A stretch of DNA of 25,232 nucleotides from a virus, in IMG/VR virus record IMGVR_UViG_3300046756_000032, positions 1 through 25,232 of that record. One strand, given 5' to 3'. The notes below the pieces were generated by a model, which worked only from the letters and a program-made list of their open reading frames with translations, did no database searches and had not been told where the DNA came from. Positions within the stretch are counted from its first letter, which is position 1. Each line of letters begins with the position of its first letter. The position numbers were made by a program, and so were the translations under genes. Of the stretch, positions 1 to 5,951 are shown one piece after another.

Positions 1-1669
1 CTTGCTGGGCTTGTGGATTAGGCTGATTAGCTTGGTCTAGTACAGCAATCAACTCTTCGCGGTTAGCAAGGTTCATGTTGTCAATGATAGACGTTACCAG
101 CTTAGGATACATAGGTGTGTCTGGTGACATGGTTTGTAGCAACTGAACAAGCTGAGTCACTTCATACTCACGGGCTACAATGCCTAGTGAGCTAGTAGTG
201 TGGAACTTGTAGTCTGCTGCTGGGTATAGCTCAGGCTCAAACTGCATGTAACGCCACGCAGCCTTCTGCACGAAAGGAACTATAAAAGACTCTTGGAAGT
301 TAATCAGGGTACGCTTGTGACGCTTGATGATAGCGCCAAGCGACATAGAAACACCAGCAGCAGTAGCGTCTCCGTTGATAGAACCAGCGATACCAGCACT
401 ATCAATAGCGCCCGTTGCCGTTTGTACCATAGTTTGTAGAGCTTGTGCTTGAGCAAATGTCACCTGACTTACGTTGCCAAAGTTAAATGGCTGTAGCACC
501 TCAGAAGGCGCTCCGTTGGTTAATATAATCTTACCGGGTCTAATCTCTGGCTTAGCACCTCTAGGCATACGACTTGCGTCCATAGCCATCATTGGGTGTA
601 TAGTCAGTGCCAGAGCGTCGATTCTAGCGCGTAGTTCCGTGTCTAACGCCTTTTGTGAGTTATAGCCTTTCTCACATACTCCTCGACCCCAGAAGCGGCT
701 AGGAACGACATCCCAAGGGAATGCGACGATAGGGCGATCCTGCATCATGTAAGGATTAGCTTCTGCCTTCAGCAATGTACCGCTGTTAGCAATAACAACC
801 ATAGCTTCTACATAGTAGCTGTCATCTTCTGTATCTGAAGCCAGCTCTACTACTTCTTCCTCTGCATCTGGATCGTTTTGTGCATCTGTTAGCAGGTGTC
901 GTGGAACCAGCCCATAATATTTAGTCAGCCTAACCTTGTCTTCTGCAAAGGTAGTGAGGTCTTGATCTGGCTCAATGTTAAAGTCTGGCGCTGCTTCGCT
1001 AATGGGCTGATCTCTGTAGACACCTTTCTCCTGCAACTGCTCTACCAAGTGTGTAGAAACAAACTCATCTACTGCACAGCCTAGTGCTGAGTCAATGTCT
1101 GTAGCTACGGGGTCAATCAGGAAGTTTTGTGGCATAACAGGACGTAGCTTGATGCAGGTACGGTCTTGTATGTTTACACCTACTGCTTGTAACTCACCGC
1201 CCATTACAGGCTGTGTAGCAGGAGTCATCTCTTTTTCTTCTTCTAGGACTACTTCCGCAATGCCTGTACCAAATACAGCAGCGTTAATCAAACACTCTGC
1301 TACTGCCTTTCTAATCTTGTTCTTTTTAAAGTCTTCATCAAGAGCAGCACGTAGTATAGCAATGTCCTGCTTTTGTTGGTCTCTGTAGTCATCTCTAATG
1401 TCAAACCACTTACCACGACCAAAAGTAGCTTCTTCTAGCTCTGCTACTGAGGATTCAACAGCCTGCTGTAGCGCAGGGGATATAATCTTAGAGCGTTCAG
1501 ATTGACGTGTCATGTCCTCTGCTGCCCACTGACCACGCCATAGACGATAGTATTCGTCAAACTTCTCAGCGTAGTTAGCTTCGTAATGGTCGCGCCAGTT
1601 GTCGCACTTGTCCATTACCCAACCTTCTAGGGTCTGCTCAATTGTAAAGCTATCTTCATTCTCTAACAT
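1..1669 (-). CDS. Portal protein, 3' end beyond the left edge
   Basis: The frame opens with ATG at 1669 and stays open for about 556 codons to the window edge, so the C-terminus is missing. The protein starts MLENEDSFTIEQTLEGWVMD and is acidic, with no signal peptide. The N-terminal part (WRDHYEANYAEKFDEYYRLW, then SERSKIISPALQQAVESSVA) and a middle DPVATDIDSA stretch are typical of podovirus head-tail connector (portal) proteins. These form the dodecameric ring through which DNA is packaged and ejected. It starts 2 nt after the terminase stop, and an AGGG Shine-Dalgarno lies inside the last terminase codons. The position directly downstream of TerL supports the call. The assignment rests on family resemblance and gene order; no catalytic motif exists to confirm it. 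Capsid and scaffold genes would be expected further left. Confidence 0.82.
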   Translation of the reverse strand, partial: MLENEDSFTIEQTLEGWVMDKCDNWRDHYEANYAEKFDEYYRLWRGQWAAEDMTRQSERSKIISPALQQAVESSVAELEEATFGRGKWFDIRDDYRDQQKQDIAILRAALDEDFKKNKIRKAVAECLINAAVFGTGIAEVVLEEEKEMTPATQPVMGGELQAVGVNIQDRTCIKLRPVMPQNFLIDPVATDIDSALGCAVDEFVSTHLVEQLQEKGVYRDQPISEAAPDFNIEPDQDLTTFAEDKVRLTKYYGLVPRHLLTDAQNDPDAEEEVVELASDTEDDSYYVEAMVVIANSGTLLKAEANPYMMQDRPIVAFPWDVVPSRFWGRGVCEKGYNSQKALDTELRARIDALALTIHPMMAMDASRMPRGAKPEIRPGKIILTNGAPSEVLQPFNFGNVSQVTFAQAQALQTMVQTATGAIDSAGIAGSINGDATAAGVSMSLGAIIKRHKRTLINFQESFIVPFVQKAAWRYMQFEPELYPAADYKFHTTSSLGIVAREYEVTQLVQLLQTMSPDTPMYPKLVTSIIDNMNLANREELIAVLDQANQPNPQAQQ

Positions 1670-1671
1670 AG

Positions 1672-2925
1672 TTAATACCCTGCGTATTTATCTAAGTATT
1701 CGTAGTCTTCTTCTTCATAGTCTATAGCGTAAGCAACCTTAGCTAACTGGTCTACGTATGCCAGAGCATCTATTAAGTCGTCGTGAACTAACGGGTTAGG
1801 GAACTGAAACAGCTCATCTAAGAACTGAGCATTCCACTTGCCCTTGTTAAGTGTTAAGTTGCCGTGTTCTATACGGCCCTGTAGCGCCCACACGATCCTG
1901 TCTGTCTTCTTCTTGTTGCCGTGTGTCAACTCTTCAATTCTAAAGAAGCGTTGGTTCTGCTTCATTATGTCGTTCAAGTAAGGATAGACAGCGTTCTTTA
2001 ACGCTCCCTTCTCAATACCTACTGCGACTGGTTGGTAGTCTCTGACTGCATCGAAGATTCTTCTGGCAGTCTCTTTGACGCCCCAACGGCCATGTATGAT
2101 ATTAGCGACCCACCAACCGTCCACCCCAGCTTTGACCACTGCAATAGCTGTCTGGTCGAGTCTTTTAGTTTTTGTGGTAACTTTCTGGACATCTGCAAAT
2201 CCTGCCAAATCGACAGCAATGTAATAAGCGCCATCAGCAGGCTCTTCCTCACTAAATTGTACATCTTCTTCTTTAAACAGTTCACTACCGTGTGCCTCAA
2301 ACGAAGCCATAAACTCCTGACGGAAGCTAAAGGCTGACATGCTCTTCTCAGCAGCCTTGATCTCTTCAGGGTCTAGCAGTGGGTTGTCGTAGCTGGTAAA
2401 GTGATAACCTATCCAGTCCTCATCCTTAGCCACACTAGAGTACGTATACAATTCATAGAAGTGATTACGACCCATAGGCGTACCAATGAACAACGCCTCA
2501 CCCTTCTGATCCGCAAGAGCAGGGCGTAGGATTTGCTCCCACACCTCTGGCTTCATGTCTGCGTACTCATCCATACACAGGAACTTCAAGCTAACACCAC
2601 GCATGGTCTCAGGTCTATCAGCACCCTTCAGAGAGATGGTACAGCCATTGATCAGCTTAATCTGTAGGTTGTTGACGTGTGCTGACGATATGACGTTGTG
2701 TCCTAACTCCAGCAACAACTGCCACATAATGTCTCTAGCCTGACCCTGTGTAGGGGCAACATAGAACACCTGACCTTTCTTGTCTGACAACGCACTGATG
2801 ATTAGCTTCCACGCAGCTAGTCTACTCTTTCCTGTACGTCTACCAGCAGCTACCACTTTAAAGCGTGTAGCGTCTTCCCAGACTTCCTGCTGCCAAGGTA
2901 ACAGCTCAACCGCTAAATCAGTCAT
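1672..2925 (-). CDS. terL: Terminase large subunit
   Basis: This is the DNA-packaging motor ATPase and nuclease, 417 aa and near full length for a compact phage TerL. The N-terminal ATPase domain has Walker A AGRRTGKS at residues 27-34, Walker B FLCMDE at 115-120 (D119, E120 catalytic) and coupling motif IGTP at 147-150. The C-terminal RNase H-like nuclease domain has candidate metal ligands D239 (YYIAVDLAG), E305 (VGIEKG) and D382/D383/D386 (HDDLIDAL). The ATG overlaps the upstream stop in a TAATG junction, indicating translational coupling. It is followed at once by the portal gene. TerL acts at the portal vertex of the prohead; a small subunit is a candidate two genes further upstream (3589-3993). 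Confidence 0.95.
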   Translation of the reverse strand: MTDLAVELLPWQQEVWEDATRFKVVAAGRRTGKSRLAAWKLIISALSDKKGQVFYVAPTQGQARDIMWQLLLELGHNVISSAHVNNLQIKLINGCTISLKGADRPETMRGVSLKFLCMDEYADMKPEVWEQILRPALADQKGEALFIGTPMGRNHFYELYTYSSVAKDEDWIGYHFTSYDNPLLDPEEIKAAEKSMSAFSFRQEFMASFEAHGSELFKEEDVQFSEEEPADGAYYIAVDLAGFADVQKVTTKTKRLDQTAIAVVKAGVDGWWVANIIHGRWGVKETARRIFDAVRDYQPVAVGIEKGALKNAVYPYLNDIMKQNQRFFRIEELTHGNKKKTDRIVWALQGRIEHGNLTLNKGKWNAQFLDELFQFPNPLVHDDLIDALAYVDQLAKVAYAIDYEEEDYEYLDKYAGY

Positions 2926-3209
2926 TAATAATTAGCAACTGTAAAGCGGTAACCGTCATAAGTAAATGTTTTTTGTTTTTTAGCTTTAGCTTCCTTCAAA
3001 GCTTTTTTAAAGCCTTGCTTTTTACTAATCTTTTCTTTAGCTTTTTGGGCTTCAATGATAGAACCCTGTCTGACATTCTCTAAAGATTTAGTTTTAGTCG
3101 CGGCTTTAACGGCTGCTTTTGTTTTACCTTTAGTTGCTGCGGTGCCGACCCCTTTGGATAAAGTCCTACTAAGCCCTTGCCCTAAAGCCCTACCAATACC
3201 TGCTACCAT
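2925..3209 (-). CDS. Small lysine-rich protein of unknown function
   Basis: 94 aa, strongly basic and Ala/Lys-rich, with many AKAKK and KTKAAVKAATKTK stretches and a final YDGYRFTVANY segment. The Gly-rich N-terminus (MVAGIGRALGQGLSRTL) could be an amphipathic helix. There is a good start site: AAGGAT lies 8 nt before the ATG at 3209. The stop overlaps the TerL start by one base. Basic composition and a place next to TerL would fit a nucleic-acid-binding helper of packaging or a minor virion protein, but this is inference and no family is recognised. Confidence 0.75.
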   Translation of the reverse strand: MVAGIGRALGQGLSRTLSKGVGTAATKGKTKAAVKAATKTKSLENVRQGSIIEAQKAKEKISKKQGFKKALKEAKAKKQKTFTYDGYRFTVANY

Positions 3210-3221
3210 GATTATATCCTT

Positions 3222-3596
3222 TTAGTACGTCCACATTACAGGAGACTCATTACCGTCAAGGTCGCGGATGTCAACATGCACAAACTGACCAGCAACTCCA
3301 ATTCCTGAAAAGCCCATCTTGATAGCCTCCTCAACAATCTTAAACCGCTGTGTACCGTCTGTAACTTTAATGTCCGCTGCAATGCCTTGGGCATGGGTTC
3401 CGGGTGTCTCCTTTTTAGCTTCTATTGGGTGGTCTTTACTTCTAAAGCCACTGGTGATAACGAAGGGGAACCCACACTTCTCACGCAACAAATCCAACTT
3501 CAGCAACAACCTGTCACTAATCTCGTTCTCGCCAGTGTACTGACAAGCAAACTCTTCCCTAGTAAAATAATCTAAGTCTTCATTGATGTTATACAT
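3222..3596 (-). CDS. M15-family peptidase (endolysin-like, D-Ala-D-Ala type)
   Basis: 124 aa zinc peptidase of the M15 (DD-peptidase) fold, predicted to cut peptidoglycan peptide cross-links or stem peptides. The visible core is SGFRS at 49-53, then GTHAQGIAADI with zinc ligands H68 and D75, and FVHVDI with H107. It is short and single-domain, with no signal peptide and no wall-binding domain. ATG 3596 is preferred over an in-frame GTG at 3632: AGGGG lies about 9 nt upstream of the ATG, and this start leaves an 8-nt overlap with the previous gene rather than 44 nt. It sits inside the packaging block with no recognisable holin beside it. It could act as the lysis enzyme or as a virion-associated wall-opening enzyme. 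Confidence 0.88.
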   Translation of the reverse strand: MYNINEDLDYFTREEFACQYTGENEISDRLLLKLDLLREKCGFPFVITSGFRSKDHPIEAKKETPGTHAQGIAADIKVTDGTQRFKIVEEAIKMGFSGIGVAGQFVHVDIRDLDGNESPVMWTY

Positions 3597-3993
3597 CTGT
3601 GTAGTCCCCTTCAATGGGTTCTTCTTCGCCACCAGAGATCACTGTAGTCTCTCCACCAACCCCTGTAATAGAGATGTTGATGGCACTCTTGCCTCCGCTG
3701 GCCTTATCCTTCTCAAAATAACTAACAGGCAACAACCTGTCCATGCAGAGCTTCCATGCTGCCGCTTGATTCTTGTGGTCATCGTCCAAGGCTGCGTTGA
3801 GTATGCTGTCTAACACCTTCCTACTCTTAGGAGATGCCAACATTCTAGCCTTGTATTCGTTAATGACCGCTGCATCACCCTTGGGCCGCCCTACTGCATT
3901 GCGTTTACCCTTGGTTTTTGACACCACTGCTGTTTTCTTTGGTCGGCCCACCCGCTTCGCGGGCTGACTACCCTTAGATTCTTTACTACTCAT
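3589..3993 (-). CDS. AT-hook-containing protein, possible small terminase or DNA-binding packaging factor
   Basis: 134 aa. The basic N-terminus carries two AT-hook-like cores, RVGRPKKT near residues 14-21 and AVGRPKGD near 33-40, which usually insert into the AT-rich minor groove. A helical middle (INEYKARMLASPKSRKVLDS, then HKNQAAAWKLCMDRLLPVSY) is followed by a Gly/Ile-rich segment and an acidic C-terminus. It is the first gene of the leftward block, after AAGGGG 6 nt before the ATG, and lies upstream of TerL with two genes between. Position and DNA-binding character suggest a small terminase role. No classical small-terminase motif is seen, so the function is inferred. It could instead be a regulator or a nucleoid-like protein. 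Confidence 0.75.
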   Translation of the reverse strand: MSSKESKGSQPAKRVGRPKKTAVVSKTKGKRNAVGRPKGDAAVINEYKARMLASPKSRKVLDSILNAALDDDHKNQAAAWKLCMDRLLPVSYFEKDKASGGKSAINISITGVGGETTVISGGEEEPIEGDYTDV

Positions 3994-4009
3994 TGTATTC
4001 CCCTTAGTT

Positions 4010-4025
4010 CTTAAGGATACTTAAG
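4010..4025. promoter_or_regulatory. Candidate operator, copy 1 (CTTAAGGATACTTAAG)
   Basis: A 16-base element with dyad symmetry, CTTAAG-GATA-CTTAAG, lies 17 bases upstream of the first leftward gene and inside its predicted 5' untranslated region. The right half overlaps a perfect 12-base palindrome, ATACTTAAGTAT (4017-4028). An exact second copy lies 68 bases away. This looks like a binding site for a dimeric regulator; the regulator is not identified. Confidence 0.5.
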
Positions 4026-4077
4026 TATACTTTAGTTAAATTCTTTAATTATTATTAAAAGATCAATCCTAACGATG

Positions 4078-4093
4078 CTTAAGGATACTTAAG
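4078..4093. promoter_or_regulatory. Candidate operator, copy 2 (CTTAAGGATACTTAAG)
   Basis: Exact copy of the 16-base dyad at 4010-4025. It lies roughly 30-50 bases downstream of the predicted start of the leftward transcript, a position where a bound protein could block elongation. Confidence 0.5.
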
Positions 4094-4131
4094 GGCGCGA
4101 GGTAATCTCTATCTTCTTTACTATACAATAG

Positions 4132-4160
4132 ATTATACCACATTTATAACCAAATGTCAA
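4132..4160 (-). promoter_or_regulatory. Leftward sigma70 promoter, perfect consensus
   Basis: Read on the minus strand, TTGACA (4160-4155) and TATAAT (4137-4132) are separated by exactly 17 bases. Both hexamers match the sigma70 consensus perfectly. Transcription would start near 4125 and run into the packaging genes with an untranslated leader of about 130 nt containing the two CTTAAGGATACTTAAG copies. It is therefore a strong host-RNA-polymerase promoter pointing at late-type genes. Confidence 0.85.
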
Positions 4161-4368
4161 GTCTTTTCTTTACAGATGTCATCTTATTTATACATAAGGG
4201 CCGTCCCTTTAATAACTTTTGGCTATAACCAGGGATTCTTTAGAATACACAGGTATTACAAGGAGTTATAGTACACACACGTAGTCATAAGTAAACGTAA
4301 TTATACACTGTTTTTTCCAAATTACTACTATTTTGTATACCTGCGGGTACTTATACATTCCGCGCGCA

Positions 4369-4403
4369 TACTGGAGGCCCCCCGCGGGTACTGGAAGACC
4401 CCC
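4369..4403. repeat. Imperfect tandem repeat TACTGGARGMCCCCC
   Basis: TACTGGAGGCCCCCC (4369-4383) and TACTGGAAGACCCCC (4389-4403) match at 13 of 15 positions with a period of 20 bases. A related GCGGGTACT occurs at 4343-4351 and 4384-4392. The block is much more GC-rich than its surroundings. Role unknown; a protein-binding or origin-type repeat is possible. Confidence 0.5.
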
Positions 4404-4476
4404 TTCGTTACCACAGGTGGCCCTGAGAAGCCAGCTCCAAGTGTGACCAGCGGGACACATTGGGTCAGACACAGGG

Positions 4477-4506
4477 TTGACAGAGGGAGTGTGTGTATGC
4501 TATAGG
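4477..4506 (+). promoter_or_regulatory. Possible weaker rightward sigma70 promoter
   Basis: A perfect -35 TTGACA (4477-4482) is followed after 18 bases by TATAGG (4501-4506), a 4 of 6 match to the -10. The -10 overlaps the dyad ATAGG-ATA-CCTAT (4502-4514), so the promoter could be repressible. It lies about 100 bases upstream of the stronger promoter and would read the same genes. Confidence 0.4.
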
Positions 4507-4514
4507 ATACCTAT
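4502..4514. promoter_or_regulatory. Candidate operator, copy 3 (ATAGGATACCTAT)
   Basis: Inverted repeat ATAGG/CCTAT around ATA. It shares the decamer AGGATACYTA with the two 16-base dyads at 4010 and 4078. It sits on the -10 region of the possible promoter at 4477-4506, a classic repressor position. Confidence 0.4.
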
Positions 4515-4581
4515 GGAGCCATCTTGCTACATCTATGCGCGAACACAAGTAAAATTAATTTGAAAATAATTAAAATAATTG

Positions 4582-4609
4582 TTGACAGCAGAAAATCAGG
4601 CCCTATACT
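4582..4609 (+). promoter_or_regulatory. Rightward early sigma70 promoter with AT-rich upstream element
   Basis: A perfect -35 TTGACA (4582-4587), a 16-base spacer and a -10 TATACT (4604-4609, 5 of 6). The 32 bases before it (4550-4581) are almost pure A/T with AATTAATT and AATAATT phases, like an UP element. Transcription would start near 4616 and read the early small-gene block. No competing strong start lies between it and the first gene at 4943. Confidence 0.82.
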
Positions 4610-4615
4610 GGGCAC

Positions 4616-4942
4616 CAACGAAACGAGGGAACGGCTCCTCAGATTGATACCTAGTGTTGGCAGTGTCCAAGGGCGCTTATAGGCCAGCAACGAGGGAGAC
4701 AGTCCTCGCTTCGCTCTCGCAATAGCGGTGATCTTCGGATCAACTCTCTGGCTTCTTAGCCTTGGCAATAGCAGAGATGAAAGCCATACTAGGCGAGATC
4801 GAGTAACCAAGATTGATTCGGTTATGGCGGGAAGTAGCTTTCGAGCGAAGGTGGCCGCTAAGTAGTACCGGAGAGATCAGCGGTTATTCACCGGAACCAC
4901 TAGGCAGCTGGGGGTTGTGGTGAATAACTGGAGGTAATCGAG
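4616..4942 (+). ncRNA. Long structured 5' leader RNA upstream of the early genes
   Basis: About 327 nt separate the predicted transcription start from the first start codon, and they are packed with complementary segments. A 5' hairpin pairs CCAAC (4615-4619) with GTTGG (4656-4660), with GAGG/CCTC inside. CCAAGG (4667-4672) pairs with CCTTGG (4760-4765). AGGCCAG (4681-4687) pairs with CTGGCTT (4748-4754) and encloses CGAGG/CCTCG (4691-4708), CGCT/AGCG (4712-4727) and TGATC-TTCG-GATCA (4729-4742), a cUUCGg tetraloop. GCCATA (4783-4788) pairs with TATGGC (4823-4828). GCT-TTCG-AGC lies at 4837-4846. A 10-bp hairpin at 4883-4928 ends just before the Shine-Dalgarno. It matches no RNA family I know. 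It may be a regulatory leader or a processed small RNA. Two very short reading frames (4777-4806 and 4824-4865) have no clear ribosome site. Confidence 0.5.
4883..4928 (+). promoter_or_regulatory. Hairpin directly before the first early ribosome site
   Basis: GTTATTCACC (4883-4892) is the exact complement of GGTGAATAAC (4919-4928), a perfect 10-bp stem. GGAGG (4930-4934) follows immediately and stands 8 nt before ATG 4943. It is the first of four hairpin leaders in the early block; it shares ATTC..CCGG sequence with the next two and AACTGGAGGYAA with the one at 5805. Likely roles are RNA stability, processing or control of ribosome access. Confidence 0.65.
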
Positions 4943-5362
4943 ATGGCAAATAAAATCAAACACTTCAAGCATTCCTATGCGGAGTTGGCCAAGGTAGGAC
5001 GCAAGTATTACAACGATGGTAATTTTTGCACGGTGGTCGGCTTGGCGGTTGCTTGTGACCTATCATTCGGCAAGGCGAGGGCAATCGCAGAGCGCACCGT
5101 AAGCAGGCGCAAGGGTCGAGGTCTCAAGTTTTACGAGATTGAGCGACTATACGAGTCCATGGGTAAAGCATTGGCTCCCATATCTAATACCTTTGGCGCT
5201 ACGCTGGGCACGGTAGCCAAGCATGCACCAACTAAGGGTCGCTATTTGTTCCTGACCCGGAGTCATTGCGCGGTCAGCCGGGATGGTATCCTTGAGGACT
5301 GGAGTGCTGAGGGCAGCAGGCATAGAGTATTGAGGGCATTTAAAATAGTAGACATTAGCTAA
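4943..5362 (+). CDS. Early protein with papain-like cysteine peptidase signature (putative)
   Basis: 139 aa, the first gene of the early block, with GGAGG 8 nt before the ATG. The pattern GNFCTVVGLAVA (C29), GRYLFLTRSHCAVSRDG (H108) and ILEDW (D119) fits the Cys, His, Asp order and spacing of small papain-like or C39-like peptidases. In these an N-terminal Cys starts a helix, and His and Asp lie on neighbouring C-terminal strands. Similar small proteins with CTVRALA and GHAxAxxDG segments occur in other phages as far as I recall, mostly unannotated. A C-terminal basic stretch SRHRVLRAFKI follows. If active, it might process a host or phage protein very early in infection. Both activity and target are inference; it could be a catalytically dead fold. 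Confidence 0.7.
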   Translation: MANKIKHFKHSYAELAKVGRKYYNDGNFCTVVGLAVACDLSFGKARAIAERTVSRRKGRGLKFYEIERLYESMGKALAPISNTFGATLGTVAKHAPTKGRYLFLTRSHCAVSRDGILEDWSAEGSRHRVLRAFKIVDIS

Positions 5363-5369
5363 GTTATCA

Positions 5370-5409
5370 GGTGGCATTCCCGGCAGGAGTGCTACCGCAT
5401 AATTTAACT
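5370..5409 (+). promoter_or_regulatory. Hairpin plus CGCATAAT box before the second early gene
   Basis: GGTGGCATTCC (5370-5380) pairs with GGAGTGCTACC (5386-5396) around CGGCA, giving an 11-bp stem with two G-U pairs. CGCATAATTTAACT (5396-5409) follows, then GAGAGGT and ATG 5425. The layout and box are shared with the element at 5805-5841, while the stem sequences differ in compensating ways. Confidence 0.6.
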
Positions 5410-5424
5410 AGAGAGGTAAGACCT

Positions 5425-5796
5425 ATGAACTACGATGTCAACGTAAAAGATAATGACGCAGTGATTCTATTGATGGATGGTGCCAGAGCACTGGTGCATG
5501 ATTCAGGCAAGGAGTTTAGAGAGGCCCGCAATGATGAGGAAAGCAGCGAGGAGACGCTTAACTACCATGAATATAACCACTCAAAAGCGAAGGCAATGCT
5601 GGCCAGCTTAAGGTATACTTACGCAAGGAATCGCGCAGTTTGCGCTAAAACCTACACGCCAGACACTCCGGTAGGTCGTGCGGACTTAGCAGTTTACGCA
5701 GCAGAGACAGCCAAGGCTAAAGCAGAATACACGTTCGCGGCTTTGGTTGCTGGTGAAGCTAAGGAAGCTTGGAGAGAGAGCTACAGAAACAAGTAA
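5425..5796 (+). CDS. Early protein of unknown function
   Basis: 123 aa starting MNYDVNVKDNDAVILLMDGA. A longer frame opening at 5371 would run through the hairpin leader and has no ribosome site there. ATG 5425 has GAGAGGT about 8 nt upstream and is chosen. The protein is acidic at the N-terminus (EARNDEESSEETLNYHEYNH) and mostly helical, Ala/Lys/Glu-rich, in the second half, consistent with a helical bundle or coiled coil. No motif or family is recognised. It is flanked on both sides by hairpin leaders, which suggests separate translational control inside one transcript. Confidence 0.75.
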   Translation: MNYDVNVKDNDAVILLMDGARALVHDSGKEFREARNDEESSEETLNYHEYNHSKAKAMLASLRYTYARNRAVCAKTYTPDTPVGRADLAVYAAETAKAKAEYTFAALVAGEAKEAWRESYRNK

Positions 5797-5804
5797 GATT
5801 GTCA

Positions 5805-5841
5805 GTAGGTATTCCCCGGAGTACCTACGCATAATCTAACT
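5805..5841 (+). promoter_or_regulatory. Hairpin plus CGCATAAT box before the tiny membrane gene
   Basis: GTAGGTATTC (5805-5814) pairs with GAGTACCTAC (5819-5828) with one G-U pair and a CCCG loop. CGCATAATCTAACT (5828-5841) follows, 13 of 14 identical to the box at 5396-5409. Then GGAGG stands before ATG 5860. Confidence 0.62.
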
Positions 5842-5859
5842 TAACTGGAGGCAACAATT

Positions 5860-5949
5860 ATGAGGGACTGTATTGGATACATCGCGCTGGCTGCTGGGTT
5901 GCTGGTTGGCTGGCATTATTTACTAGAGTTTATTGTGGGAGTTATATAG
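5860..5949 (+). CDS. Tiny single-span membrane protein
   Basis: 29 aa: MRDCIGYIALAAGLLVGWHY, then LLEFIVGVI. Almost the whole chain is a hydrophobic helix after a charged MRD start, so it should sit in the inner membrane. GGAGG is about 10 nt before the ATG, after its own hairpin leader. The stop is 2 nt before the next ATG. It is one of four such proteins in this block. Function unknown; pinholin-like, exclusion or host-membrane roles are possible. Confidence 0.6.
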   Translation: MRDCIGYIALAAGLLVGWHYLLEFIVGVI

Positions 5950-5951
5950 AT

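Larger units (their letters stand above)
3994..4942. other. Divergent control region without protein genes
   Basis: This 949-base gap separates the leftward packaging genes from the rightward early genes. The part at 4012-4320 is AT-rich and holds the leftward promoter and two identical 16-base repeats. A small hairpin (AAGGG at 4196-4200 with CCCTT at 4205-4209) could be a weak terminator. The part at 4330-4480 is GC-rich with short direct repeats. Two rightward promoters follow at 4477 and 4582, with a 32-base AT tract at 4550-4581. From 4616 onward the DNA is rich in inverted repeats. Open frames on the minus strand here overlap promoters and lack start signals. The AT tract beside a strong promoter could also serve as a replication origin, as in T7, but nothing proves it. 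Confidence 0.7.

Noticed and set aside
4196-4209. AAGGG/CCCTT hairpin as a true terminator
   Set aside because: Only 5 bp and the following sequence has just a short T run; too weak to call as a separate feature.
4266-4810. Open frames on the minus strand at 4266-4472 and 4511-4810 as possible genes
   Set aside because: They overlap two rightward promoters and the inverted-repeat-rich leader, have no Shine-Dalgarno, and their composition (Arg/Ser/Leu-rich) is that of chance frames.
4777-4865. Leader peptides of 9 and 13 codons (MKAILGEIE and MAGSSFRAKVAAK)
   Set aside because: Both start with ATG and are in the leader, but neither has a ribosome site and both fall within predicted helices; kept only as a remark in the leader entry.
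4616-4942. tRNA or other known RNA (RNase P, tmRNA, 6S, group I intron) in the leader
   Set aside because: No cloverleaf, no anticodon/T-loop pattern and none of the conserved cores I could recognise for these RNAs; it stays an unclassified leader.
5607-5622. Fourth operator-like site CTTAAGGTATACTTAC in the second early gene
   Set aside because: Similar to the AGGATAC dyads but lacks the GATAC core and lies inside a coding region, so probably chance.
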